Notes: generated from the sequence alone by a model not told the origin. DNA of 13,703 nucleotides from a gamma proteobacterium symbiont of Lucinoma myriamae (GCA_025655635.1 JAHXIM010000545.1:1-13703), one strand, 5' to 3'. Positions 1 through 7,570 are shown, numbered from the stretch's first letter. Translations and numbers: made by a program.

Positions 1-68
1 AATGATTTTTGGTGGTAATATCATGATATTTCACTATAATTTCAATGGGTTATGATTATAGACCATTT

Positions 69-1077
69 TCAACTGATTTTTATAGGATCAGAGCAAAACC
101 AGCCTGAACCATTTATATCTGACCCGTCACTGACAGTAGCTAAAGATCCGGATAAGTTCATATAGATATTCAGCCATGCCAGACCACAACTGTCATGACT
201 ATATTGATAAGGACGAATAAAAATAACTAAATCAGCGCCGGTTTGATTGCGTAATGCAGTAACCGCATTAGCTAATGAGAAGTTCGTTATGGCGTCAAGT
301 AATGAATCATTTGTAAGTGAATTGCTATAGCTGATCAATTCAGTACCAACCACTCTGATCTGCATAGAGACCTGACTATCCAGATAAGCCTGATTAGCCA
401 CAGCAGCCAGATAATCAATTCGTACTGATGGGTTATTATTGCGGGATTTAAACTCATCATTATATAAGACCAGAACATCGACTACGGTATTGCCGTTGAC
501 AGTGCTGGGTGCAGCAGCAGCGGCACACTGTTTGGCTCATTTGATAAGAGTTGCTCTGCAGAAGGCAGAAGCGCCTCTTGTTCAGGCAGTCTGCTGTCAT
601 CACCAAATGGCATCTTCTGCATACCTTCCTGCTTATAATCCATTAAGTTCACCTCACCTTTTACGGATTTGATATGCATAAGTCCTTCTGGTGTGGTAAT
701 ACGGCCTTCAACGGTTTTATTATTAAGAGTAATCATTACTCTATGCTGAACCCTATAATCTTTTAAATGGCCAACCCATGTCTTTGATTGTCTTCCTTTA
801 CTGAGTCGGTCAAATATGACGGTATAGACTGTGCCTGACATCGTTACAAAGTCCAGTTCATCCCCCGCCTTTGATGATAGCAGTCGCTTATTCAGAGTGA
901 TTTTTTTCTTCCTGTAGATTCTGCAATATCAGCTGCAAATAGTGGCCTGTTTATTGGTGCTGGAGAATCGCTAGAGATTGCAAACAGACTTTCTCTAGCC
1001 ATAGCCGGTGCAGGGGGCAGCATGATACAAGACACGAGTATAAAACATAGGCTTCTTAGTCTTATCAAAGTAATCAT
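69..1077 (-). pseudogene. Decayed secreted M12-like zinc metalloprotease, frameshifted and 3'-truncated
   Basis: Three minus-strand reading frames join into one protein. The N-terminus (1077 to about 907) starts with a signal peptide: hydrophobic SLCFILVSCIMLPP, then a likely signal peptidase I site after AMA. An LVSC lipobox-like motif is also present. The frame breaks at a run of seven A (901-907) and continues through 841-482 as a propeptide-like region. It breaks again at a GCT/CTG triplet run (511-523) and resumes in the frame that reads to 69. The last part has hallmarks of reprolysin-like secreted bacterial proteases: VVDVLVLYNDEF, AVANQAYLDSQ, RVVGTEL, LRNQTGADLVIFIRPY and CGLAWL. The frame stops after GWFCSDP, before the HExxH zinc motif expected next, and 1-68 encodes nothing similar. 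An AGAGAA ribosome-binding-like stretch precedes the ATG. Family assignment is from remembered motifs. The loss of the active site argues strongly for a dead gene. Confidence 0.7.
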
Positions 1078-1093
1078 TGTTGTTCTCTCATAA

Positions 1094-1335
1094 TATAAAT
1101 ATTATACTCAATTATACATTATAAATGGACTTGATTTAGTGAGCTTATTCAAAAAACAAGAAACAAGTAATGACCAATACAAATTTGGGGTCAAGAATGC
1201 GCTGGTTATTATTCTAAGCAGTGAAAGACGTCACGGAAGTTTTGATATCTATAGGTATAATATTGATACGGCTATTGAAACAAGAATGACGAAAATACAA
1301 ATACTGAGTATACTCCCGTTATTTTAGGTGACTAA
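1094..1335 (+). pseudogene. Remnant of a TolB/PD40-like beta-propeller repeat, frameshifted
   Basis: A frame open from 1094 (no ATG; GTG possible at 1139) reads ALVIILSSERRHGSFDIYRY and then NIDTAIETRMT. This matches the usual pattern of TolB-type WD40-like repeats: a beta strand, SSxRxGxxDIYR, and TxxxTRLT. The frame then runs into unrelated sequence and stops at 1327. Shifting by one base near 1290-1295 restores a propeller-like continuation, DENTNTEYTPVILGD, ending at the TAA at 1333-1335. The piece is about one repeat, far shorter than any complete protein of this type. It lies in the gap between the divergent metalloprotease remnant and the DUF1566 ORF. It could alternatively be a meaningless open frame, but recovery of family-like sequence after the shift favours a real remnant. 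Confidence 0.45.
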
Positions 1336-1454
1336 AGTGGTATGACAAGGTGAACGTAATGGTTTCTCCACTATCGGTTTTTTGGATCAGTGACTTATTC
1401 TTAATTTAATATAAATATTGCGTCTTCACTGATAACGTATCTGTTCAATTAGAT

Positions 1455-1459
1455 AAGGA
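1455..1459 (+). promoter_or_regulatory. Ribosome binding site (AAGGA) for the DUF1566 ORF
   Basis: AAGGA lies six bases upstream of the ATG at 1466, which supports that start. The matching place in the decayed second copy (about 2174) reads AACGA, so the site is spoiled there. Confidence 0.5.
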
Positions 1460-1465
1460 TTTACC

Positions 1466-1870
1466 ATGCTAGACTATCTTCCTGCTATCCTCGCTGCCGT
1501 TATGCAGCAGGGTGTTTTTAATTTAAATATCGATGATTATACGGTTACTGATACTGAAAACCATCAGATGTGGTTATATCAGGCTCGTAGCCATGGAGAA
1601 CGTGCCGATGCAATCAGTGTTTGTAATAATTTGACCTTTGCAAAGCATAGCGACTGGTATTTACCCAATAAAGCTCAATCAGGTTTTTTTCATTCTCAGA
1701 TGAATGCTGAAAATATACTACCCTTGCAGTTATTTGATCGCTGTACAGCAGAGGTTGTCAGCGACGGTTATGTGCGTACAAAGAGAGGGGCGGAAACCTA
1801 TGGAGGAAATCCAGGAGACCCGATTAATTTTAGTGGTGGTGCAAATATTCGTTGTGTCAGAGATTTGTGA
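1466..1870 (+). CDS. DUF1566 (Lcl C-terminal-like) domain protein
   Basis: This 134-residue protein carries features of the DUF1566 fold: DYTVTDTENHQMWLY (the TVTD...T...MW entry motif), AISVCNNLTFAKHSDWYLPN (the C.NLT.AGHSDWRLPN core) and a terminal NIRCVRDL resembling the usual VRCVR ending. The family is found in many secreted or surface proteins of proteobacteria, including the C-terminal part of the Legionella collagen-like protein; its biochemical role is not settled. There is no convincing signal peptide: the N-terminus (LPAILAAVMQQG) is only weakly hydrophobic, so the ORF may be a 5'-shortened version of an exported protein. Start choice rests on AAGGA six bases upstream. A decayed second copy lies at 2170-2323, and both sides are flanked by metalloprotease remnants, so this may be the last intact member of a decaying cluster. 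Confidence 0.6.
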   Translation: MLDYLPAILAAVMQQGVFNLNIDDYTVTDTENHQMWLYQARSHGERADAISVCNNLTFAKHSDWYLPNKAQSGFFHSQMNAENILPLQLFDRCTAEVVSDGYVRTKRGAETYGGNPGDPINFSGGANIRCVRDL

Positions 1871-1881
1871 TTTATAATAGT

Positions 1882-2145
1882 TTATCTCAATAGCCTGTTT
1901 TTGTTTTTTCCTGCCAGATTAATACTATCAGGCTCATACGATAAAGATTGATCCTGTACAGACAAAGGTACATCATTTTCAGGTACCCGGAAATCATAGC
2001 TCAATGGAACCTTCTTTATACCTTCGAGTTTGTAATCCATTAATATGACTTCACCCTCTGACGATTTGAGTTGCAGGATACCTTCCGGGGTAGAAATGCG
2101 TCCTCTGTTGAGCCTATCAAAAAAAGAGATATAGAGTATAATAAT
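1882..2145 (-). pseudogene. Second, shorter metalloprotease remnant (propeptide region)
   Basis: The minus-strand frame from 2145 to the TAA at 1884-1882 encodes 87 residues with no usable start for most of its length; the first ATG is at 2040. It is clearly related to the propeptide-like part of the 69-1077 remnant. FFDRLNRGR, STPEG, GEVILMDYKLEG and LSYEPDSI match FDRLSKGR, TTPEG, GEVNLMDYKQEG and LSNEPNSV. By hand alignment 32 of 61 residues are identical, so the copies diverged long ago or were acquired separately. Relative to copy one, 30 residues between two Gly-Arg pairs are missing in frame. Signal peptide and protease domain are absent, and a TAG at 2148-2146 closes the frame upstream. 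Its end lies only 12 bases beyond the stop of the neighbouring DUF1566 ORF. Confidence 0.7.
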
Positions 2146-2169
2146 CTAGAAAGAATGATTTCAAACTGA

Positions 2170-2323
2170 GATAACGATTTATCGTGTAAAACTACTTTCA
2201 TGTTACCTTTGCGGCTATCCTGTAACAGGGCGTTTATAGTTTAAATATCAATGATCATACGGGAGTGATACTAAAAATAACCTAATGTGGTTATATCAGT
2301 CTCGTATTCATGGAGAACGTCAG
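2170..2323 (+). pseudogene. Second, decayed copy of the DUF1566 gene 5' end
   Basis: This stretch aligns with 1452-1604, which covers the ribosome binding site and first third of the intact DUF1566 ORF. The best block, 2288-2320 against 1571-1603, matches at 30 of 33 bases and in the intact copy encodes WLYQARSHGER. The start region is altered, the ribosome binding site has lost its G run, and small indels and stops break the frame. The remainder of the gene (SDWYLPN core and C-terminus) is absent. It keeps the same divergent orientation to a metalloprotease remnant as the first copy, but with almost no spacer between them. Confidence 0.7.
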
Positions 2324-2586
2324 GGCAAGAGCATACTAATAGCAAAGTAAATATTTATGGTATCAGGTAAATTTAAAATAATAAGCTTAATTTTATAAAG
2401 AATAAAAAATGGTGTATGTATCTGTGGTGTTTTTTCTTTGGAGGTTGCTTCAACAGGGCGCACGGGCTGTCGATGTGCTAATTACATGACAAGAAATTAA
2501 AGAGCCAGGAAAAATTTCATGCATTCATTTTAGGCAGTTTTTTTATATATTACCGTGGCTTTATTAGAAAAATTCATGAATAAACG
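2324..2586 (+). other. Intergenic region before the glycan locus, with a weak JUMPstart/ops-like patch
   Basis: No gene can be supported here. The DNA is AT-rich except for 2436-2478, which contains CTTTGGAGGTTGCTTCAACA followed by a GC-rich stretch with GGCTGTCG (2465-2472). The order CTTTGG, AG, then GGGCG loosely recalls the JUMPstart element that precedes many polysaccharide operons. GGCTGTCG matches six of the first eight bases of the RfaH-recruiting ops core GGCGGTAG, but the key GGTAG is not intact. A 26-codon ORF at 2409-2489 (MVYVSVVFFLWRLLQQ...) overlaps the patch and has no good ribosome binding site. I see no strong -35/-10 pair. The position, about 110-150 bases before the first glycosyltransferase, is right for a leader element, but the match is poor. 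Confidence 0.2.
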
Positions 2587-3777
2587 ATGGGTACTTTATT
2601 GAAAAAGGGAATTTTATACGATTATCTCCAGGTGCAAGGCGGTGCAGAACAAGTTGCTCTCATGCTATCTGAATATTATGATGGCTTTCAGCAGACTGAA
2701 GGCTCTCAACAAGCTGAAGGCTCTCAATTACTTGTCTCTTCTATCAATCCAGACAATTTTGATTTATCTTTGCCTGCAATACAAAAAATTCAAACTTTAC
2801 AGTCTTTTTCTTCCATTGCCCCGCTAAGAATTCTAAAAACTATTCATGGCTTTAAACAGAGTCAGTCTTATATTAATCAGTTTGAGCAGGTTATTTATAG
2901 TGGTTTCTATGCTCCGCTGGCTATCAATCAACGCTCTTACGGCAATAATTTTTATTATTGTCATACACCACCCAGATATTTGTATGATTTAAAAGATTAC
3001 TATCGACAAAAACTTAATGTGGTAGGCCGATTTTTGTTACAAAGCTATTCTGACTGGTATCAGCCGCAATATGAGCAGTCACTTCAACAAATGGATAAAG
3101 TGATTTCTAATTCTATTAATGTACAAAAACGATTGAAACACTATTTAAATATCGATTCAGTGGTGATTAACCCGCCAGTAAATATTGACCGTTTTAAGTG
3201 GCTTGGTCAGGGAGATTATTATCTGTCTCTGGCTCGTTTAGAACCTTATAAACAGGTCGATAAAATTATTGAAGCTTTTAAACAAATGCCGGATAAAAAA
3301 TTAGTCATTGCCTCGGGCGGCAGTGATTATGAGCGATTAAAACAATTGGCAGTTTCTGCGCCTAATATTTCTTTTACGGGCTGGTATAGTGAGGCTGAAT
3401 TAGTACCATTATTAGGCAATGCCATTGCTTCTGTTTATATTGCCAAAGATGAAGATTTTGGTTTGTCACCCGTTGAGTCACAAGCTGCTGGAAAGGCGGT
3501 TATTGGTCTCGCACAAGGGGGCTTGTTAGAAACCGTTAGACATGGTGAAACGGGCTATCTTATTGAACCCCAATTTGAGCCTGAATTAATTACTAAAAAC
3601 CTGAAAAAAGGCAAGGCAATAGAGGAAAGCTACTTAATTGATGCTACAATTAAGGCTGTTGAATGGATGACATCACAAAGAGCCTTGAGCTTAAAAAATA
3701 AGTGTCTTGAAAATGCAAAAAATTATCATCCCAGGTTGTTTTTTGAAAAAATGGATGTATTACTGAATAATGACTAG
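2587..3777 (+). CDS. GT4 family glycosyltransferase (WbaZ-like, mannosyl- or rhamnosyltransferase type)
   Basis: A 396-residue GT-B glycosyltransferase, close to the usual length of family GT4. The N-terminal domain opens with GILYDYLQVQGGAEQV, the DYL..GGAE signature of the acceptor domain. Residues 216-222 (ARLEPYK) and the E-x7-E motif EDFGLSPVE (E289 and E297) mark the donor-nucleotide domain. The enzyme would act at the inner membrane face, adding a sugar to the lipid-linked repeat unit; donor and linkage cannot be read from the sequence. The next glycosyltransferase starts six bases after its stop, suggesting co-transcription. The ATG at 2587 has no clear ribosome binding site. A TTG at 2599 would give the family-typical start MKKGILYDYL and is a credible alternative. 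An 18-bp tandem repeat lies in the N-terminal domain. Confidence 0.85.
   Translation: MGTLLKKGILYDYLQVQGGAEQVALMLSEYYDGFQQTEGSQQAEGSQLLVSSINPDNFDLSLPAIQKIQTLQSFSSIAPLRILKTIHGFKQSQSYINQFEQVIYSGFYAPLAINQRSYGNNFYYCHTPPRYLYDLKDYYRQKLNVVGRFLLQSYSDWYQPQYEQSLQQMDKVISNSINVQKRLKHYLNIDSVVINPPVNIDRFKWLGQGDYYLSLARLEPYKQVDKIIEAFKQMPDKKLVIASGGSDYERLKQLAVSAPNISFTGWYSEAELVPLLGNAIASVYIAKDEDFGLSPVESQAAGKAVIGLAQGGLLETVRHGETGYLIEPQFEPELITKNLKKGKAIEESYLIDATIKAVEWMTSQRALSLKNKCLENAKNYHPRLFFEKMDVLLNND
2692..2727 (+). repeat. 18-bp tandem repeat (two units) inside the glycosyltransferase gene
   Basis: Units 2692-2709 and 2710-2727 match at 16 of 18 bases and encode QTEGSQ and QAEGSQ. The repeat is in frame and sits between the first helix of the acceptor domain and the next beta strand (LLVSSI), probably in a surface loop. 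Copy-number change by slippage would keep the frame. Confidence 0.8.
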
Positions 3778-3783
3778 TTTTTT

Positions 3784-4905
3784 ATGATAAAAGTGCTGCA
3801 TGTCTATAGAACATTTTTCCCTGATTCTCAGGGTGGTCTTGAAGAAGTTATACGACAAATCAGTATTAATGTGACTTCTGCTCAGGTTCGTGTCTTTTCT
3901 ATTAGTAATAAAATCAATGAACCCGATAAGGTCGAAGTTGATGGTATCCCTGTTTATCGTGTGCCCTTGTCTTTTGAGTTAGCATCTTGTAGTTTTGCAT
4001 TCAAAGGCTTAGAGGTCTATAGAGAATTGGTTGAATGGGCTGATATTATTAATTATCACTTTCCCTGGCCATTTGGTGACCTATTGCATTTGCTCTATGG
4101 CAAAAATAAAAAAACAGTAGTGACCTATCACTCTGATATTGTCAGACAAAAATGGCTTTTAAAACTTTATAGGCCATTAAAAAGACGATTTTTATCCAGT
4201 GTTGATCGTATTGTGGCTACTTCTCCCAATTATTTTCAAACCAGTGATATTCTGCAAAAATATAATCAAAAAGTTGATATTATCCCTATTGGTCTGGACG
4301 AAGATAATTACCCCGCGGCTGATGATGAGAGGAAAAAGGCGTGGAGTAAAAAAATTAATAGCCCTTTTTTTCTTTTTGTCGGTGTTTTAAGGTATTACAA
4401 AGGTCTGCATATTGTTATTGAGGCGGCTAAAAAAGCGGATTATAAAATCGTCATAGTGGGGGCTGGGCCTATTGAACTAGAGTTAAAGGAACAGGCAGAG
4501 AAAGAGGGGATTGATAACATCTTATTTCTTGGTTATTTGGATGACCTCGACAAGGTGGCTTTGTTATCGATATGCCGTGCTGTTGTTTTCCCCTCGTATT
4601 TGAGATCAGAAGCCTTTGGTGTGACTTTATTAGAAGGTGCGATGTTTGCCAAACCTTTAATCTCTGTCGAAATAGGCTCTGGTATGAGCTATGTGAATAT
4701 TCATAATGAAACAGGGCTGCAAGTCACTCCTGGTAATGTAAAAGCCTTTAGAGAAGCAATGGATGAGTTGTATTATGATGAAGAACGTGCGAAGACGATG
4801 GGGCTTGCTGCCAGAAAAAGATTTGAAACACTGTTTACTGGTACGCAGATGGGCAAAAAATTTGACGCATTGTATTTGTCTTTAATGAAGGAATCAAAGA
4901 ATTAG
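3784..4905 (+). CDS. GT4 family glycosyltransferase
   Basis: This 373-residue GT-B enzyme is a second, distinct member of family GT4. The N-terminus HVYRTFFPDSQGGLEEVIRQ is the acceptor-domain glycine loop, and TYHSDI near residue 117 is typical of the acceptor side. GVLRYYKG (200-207) begins the donor domain, and E276-x7-E284 (EAFGVTLLE) is the nucleotide-sugar binding signature. It should transfer one sugar to the growing lipid-linked repeat unit in the cytoplasm; rhamnose is a reasonable donor given the adjacent rml genes, but that is inference. The start is six bases after the preceding stop and lacks its own clear ribosome binding site, so translational coupling is likely. A 130-bp gap with a possible promoter separates it from rmlB. 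Confidence 0.85.
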   Translation: MIKVLHVYRTFFPDSQGGLEEVIRQISINVTSAQVRVFSISNKINEPDKVEVDGIPVYRVPLSFELASCSFAFKGLEVYRELVEWADIINYHFPWPFGDLLHLLYGKNKKTVVTYHSDIVRQKWLLKLYRPLKRRFLSSVDRIVATSPNYFQTSDILQKYNQKVDIIPIGLDEDNYPAADDERKKAWSKKINSPFFLFVGVLRYYKGLHIVIEAAKKADYKIVIVGAGPIELELKEQAEKEGIDNILFLGYLDDLDKVALLSICRAVVFPSYLRSEAFGVTLLEGAMFAKPLISVEIGSGMSYVNIHNETGLQVTPGNVKAFREAMDELYYDEERAKTMGLAARKRFETLFTGTQMGKKFDALYLSLMKESKN

Positions 4906-4930
4906 GTTTGAACTATAAAGAGCAAATCTG

Positions 4931-4960
4931 TTACCAATTATCCTGAAAACTAATTATAAT
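4931..4960 (+). promoter_or_regulatory. Candidate sigma-70 promoter upstream of rmlB
   Basis: A perfect -10 hexamer TATAAT (4955-4960) has TTACCA (4931-4936, four of six matches to TTGACA) 18 bases upstream. It lies in the 130-bp gap before rmlB, and transcription would start about 70 bases before the gene. In AT-rich DNA such matches also occur by chance. Confidence 0.35.
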
Positions 4961-5023
4961 GAGCTCAAATCTAACAAAGCATATAGAGTATCCACATAAT
5001 TTTGTGTTTATTCTTCATCATAC

Positions 5024-5029
5024 AGGGAG
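5024..5029 (+). promoter_or_regulatory. Ribosome binding site deciding the TTG start of rmlB
   Basis: AGGGAG stands six bases before the TTG at 5036. No ATG lies between it and the NAD-binding motif, and TTG gives the expected N-terminus M-N-I-I-V-T-G-G, so the rare start codon is well supported. Confidence 0.65.
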
Positions 5030-5035
5030 CAACTA

Positions 5036-6103
5036 TTGAATATTATCGTCACAGGTGGTGCAGGCTTTATTGGTTCAGCCGTCATCAGGCAGTATATTAA
5101 AGAAACTGATCATAATATTATTAATGTTGATGCGCTGACTTATGCGGGTAATCTGGAGTCACTGTCAGAAGTTGAAGATAATCCACGATACCATTTTGAA
5201 CATGCTGATATCTGTAACAAAGAGGCCATGGAGCGGGTTTTTGAAAAATATCAGCCTGATGCCATTATGCACCTGGCTGCGGAATCCCATGTTGATCGCT
5301 CTATTGACGGCCCGGCGGATTTTATTCAGACCAATATTGTCGGTACCTGCAATCTGCTTGAAGTGGCTCGCAGTTACTGGAATCAACTAACGGACGATAA
5401 AAAAGCTTCTTTTCGCTTTCACCATGTTTCCACTGATGAAGTTTATGGTGATCTCGATGAAACGGGGTTTTTTACCGAAGAAACAGCCTATGATCCCAGT
5501 TCACCTTATTCCGCAAGTAAAGCATCATCCGATCATCTGGTCAGAGCCTGGCACCGTACTTATGGTTTCCCTGTAGTCATTACCAATTGTTCCAATAACT
5601 ATGGTAGTCATCAGTTTCCTGAAAAACTGATCCCTTTGGTCACGCTCAATGCCCTGGAAGGAAAGCCCCTGCCAATTTATGGCAATGGTCAGCAAATCAG
5701 AGATTGGTTACACGTTGATGATCATGCTCGAGCCTTAAGACTGGTTTTAGAAACAGGAAAAAATGCACAAACTTACAATATTGGTGGTCATAATGAAAAA
5801 ACCAATCTTGAAGTCGTTAAAACCATATGCTCCCTATTAGATAAATTGGTACCCGACTCTCCTTATAAACCACATGAACAATTGATCACCTACGTGACAG
5901 ACCGCCCCGGACATGATGTACGCTACGCTATCGACGCCGATAAAATTGATAATGATTTGGGCTGGCGACCATTAGAAACCTTTGAATCAGGCATCGAAAA
6001 AACGATCAATTGGTATCTGGACAATAATGAATGGTGTCAGCATGTTCAAGATGGCAGTTATCAACGTGAACGACTGGGAACTGACACAGGAGAGGCAGAA
6101 TGA
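5036..6103 (+). CDS. rmlB: dTDP-glucose 4,6-dehydratase
   Basis: RmlB converts dTDP-glucose to dTDP-4-keto-6-deoxyglucose with bound NAD+, the second step of dTDP-L-rhamnose synthesis. At 355 residues it has the normal length for this extended short-chain dehydrogenase. Visible motifs are the Rossmann loop TGGAGFIG (6-13), LAAESHVDRSI (80-90), the catalytic STDEVYGDL with T133, D134 and E135, and the YxxxK pair Y158/K162. It starts at TTG behind AGGGAG. Its stop overlaps the rmlA start (ATGA), so translation of the two is coupled. Its G+C (about 48-50% in sample lines) is much higher than that of the genes after 9700. Its product is also the likely substrate of the aminotransferase at 8630, which would make it the branch point between rhamnose and an amino sugar. 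Confidence 0.97.
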   Translation: MNIIVTGGAGFIGSAVIRQYIKETDHNIINVDALTYAGNLESLSEVEDNPRYHFEHADICNKEAMERVFEKYQPDAIMHLAAESHVDRSIDGPADFIQTNIVGTCNLLEVARSYWNQLTDDKKASFRFHHVSTDEVYGDLDETGFFTEETAYDPSSPYSASKASSDHLVRAWHRTYGFPVVITNCSNNYGSHQFPEKLIPLVTLNALEGKPLPIYGNGQQIRDWLHVDDHARALRLVLETGKNAQTYNIGGHNEKTNLEVVKTICSLLDKLVPDSPYKPHEQLITYVTDRPGHDVRYAIDADKIDNDLGWRPLETFESGIEKTINWYLDNNEWCQHVQDGSYQRERLGTDTGEAE

Positions 6104-6987
6104 AAGGTATTGTCCTCGCAGGTGGTTCCGGTACGCGTCTCTACCCCATTACTAAGGGAGTCAGCAAACAGCTCACACCTATTTATGACAAACCCATGGT
6201 TTACTATCCGCTGTCAGTACTTATGCTTGCTGGTATTACTGAAGTATTAATTATCTCCACACCTAATGACCTGCCCCAGTTTGAAGCATTATTAGGTAAT
6301 GGCTCTGATATTGGTATGAAGTTTTCCTATAAAGTACAGCCTTCACCAGATGGCCTGGCGCAGGCATTTATTATAGGTGAAGAGTTTATTGGCGATGATG
6401 ATGTCTGTCTGGTGCTAGGTGATAACATCTTTTATGGGCATGGTTTCCAGCGAATGCTTGATCAGTCTGTAAAGAATGTGACAGAACTAGGTAAAGCCAC
6501 TGTTTTTGGCTACTACGTGCGTGACCCTGAACGTTATGGTGTGGCAGAGTTTGATAAAAACAGTAATGTTTTGAGTATTGAAGAAAAACCAGAACACCCC
6601 AAAAGTAATCATGCTGTTGTTGGCTTATACTTCTATCCCAATAGCGTCGTCGAAGTGGCTAAAGCCGTTAAGCCGTCTCATCGGGGTGAGTTAGAAATTA
6701 CGTCGGTGAATCAAGCTTATCTGGAGCAGCAAACCCTCAAAGTAGAATTATTAGGCAGAGGCTTTGCATGGCTTGATACTGGTACCCATGAAAGTTTGAT
6801 GGAAGCTGCTAATTATATTCAGACCATTGAAAATCGTCAGGGACTCAAGGTCGCCTGTATTGAAGAAATTGCCTATGAGATGGGCTATATCAGCAAAGAG
6901 CAGCTTATTGAACTGGCGCAGCCATTGAATAAAAATCAATATGGTCAGTATTTGTTACGCAGAGCAGAAGAAGATATAAGCGGATGA
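6100..6987 (+). CDS. rmlA: Glucose-1-phosphate thymidylyltransferase
   Basis: RmlA makes dTDP-glucose from dTTP and glucose-1-phosphate, the first and usually feedback-controlled step of the pathway. The 295-residue length is standard. The nucleotide-binding signature LAGGSGTRLYPIT covers residues 6-18, followed by SKQLTPIYDKPMVYYPLS; VLGDNIFYG carries the metal-binding aspartate, and EEKP and WLDTGTHESL are further family blocks. GGAG at the end of rmlB serves as ribosome binding site. The gene overlaps rmlB by four bases and rmlC by four bases, so the three are translated as a coupled unit. Confidence 0.97.
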   Translation: MKGIVLAGGSGTRLYPITKGVSKQLTPIYDKPMVYYPLSVLMLAGITEVLIISTPNDLPQFEALLGNGSDIGMKFSYKVQPSPDGLAQAFIIGEEFIGDDDVCLVLGDNIFYGHGFQRMLDQSVKNVTELGKATVFGYYVRDPERYGVAEFDKNSNVLSIEEKPEHPKSNHAVVGLYFYPNSVVEVAKAVKPSHRGELEITSVNQAYLEQQTLKVELLGRGFAWLDTGTHESLMEAANYIQTIENRQGLKVACIEEIAYEMGYISKEQLIELAQPLNKNQYGQYLLRRAEEDISG

Positions 6988-7559
6988 TTTTTACTAAAAC
7001 CAATATACCAGAAGTTATTCTCATTGAGCCGAAAGTCTTCGGTGATGACCGCGGCTACTTTGTTGAGACTTTTCGCAATGATTTGTTTGCACAGGAAACC
7101 GGTGTAAAAACCACATTTGTTCAGGATAATGAATCTCGCTCCAGCTATGGTGTGCTTCGAGGTTTACATTATCAATTACCCCCTCATGCACAAAGTAAAC
7201 TAGTCAGAGTGATTGAAGGTAAAGTACTTGATATTGCTGTTGATATCCGCAAAGGCTCACCCACATTTGGACAGCACGTCACAGCAGAACTGTCTGCAGA
7301 AAATAAACATCAGCTGTTTATTCCCCGAGGCTTTGCTCACGGCTTTATTGTTCTTTCACAAACAGCTTTATTTGCTTATAAGGTCGACAACTATTATTCA
7401 CCAGAATGTGATCGAGGCATCCAGTTTGATGATCCGCAATTGAATATCGACTGGGTAGTTGAACGCGCAAAGTTACAGCTTTCAGAAAAAGATAAAAACC
7501 AGCCGTTATTAAAAGATACATCTGATCTCTTTGACTACCAAACAAATTATTATAAATAA
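6984..7559 (+). CDS. rmlC: dTDP-4-dehydrorhamnose 3,5-epimerase
   Basis: RmlC epimerises dTDP-4-keto-6-deoxyglucose at C3 and C5. The 191-residue cupin is of normal length. GVLRGLHYQ contains the catalytic histidine (H62), followed by a basic SKLVRVIEGKVLD strand. IPRGFAHGF (113-121), YKVDNYYSPECDRGI with the conserved tyrosines, and FDDPQLNIDW complete the family pattern. It starts within the last codons of rmlA (ATGA overlap). An 11-base gap leads to rmlD. Confidence 0.96.
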   Translation: MIFTKTNIPEVILIEPKVFGDDRGYFVETFRNDLFAQETGVKTTFVQDNESRSSYGVLRGLHYQLPPHAQSKLVRVIEGKVLDIAVDIRKGSPTFGQHVTAELSAENKHQLFIPRGFAHGFIVLSQTALFAYKVDNYYSPECDRGIQFDDPQLNIDWVVERAKLQLSEKDKNQPLLKDTSDLFDYQTNYYK

Positions 7560-7570
7560 GATATAAACTG

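Noticed and set aside
439..672. Plus-strand 77-codon open frame
   Set aside because: It lies antisense to the metalloprotease remnant, whose protein-like motifs are convincing, and its own translation shows no family features.
1336..1383. Possible terminator (AGTGG ... CCACT followed by a T run)
   Set aside because: The five-base stem spans a loop of about 27 bases and is interrupted from the T run by ATCGG; too weak to call.
1091..1419. 13-bp AT-only direct repeat TAATATAAATATT at 1091 and 1407
   Set aside because: Pure A/T words of this length recur easily in DNA of this composition; no further structure supports a mobile element.
2409..2489. 26-codon ORF with a hydrophobic N-terminus
   Set aside because: No good ribosome binding site and no recognisable homology; noted only as part of the intergenic region.
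5165..5386. Minus-strand open frame inside rmlB
   Set aside because: Shadow of the rmlB coding frame; the sense strand carries all catalytic motifs.
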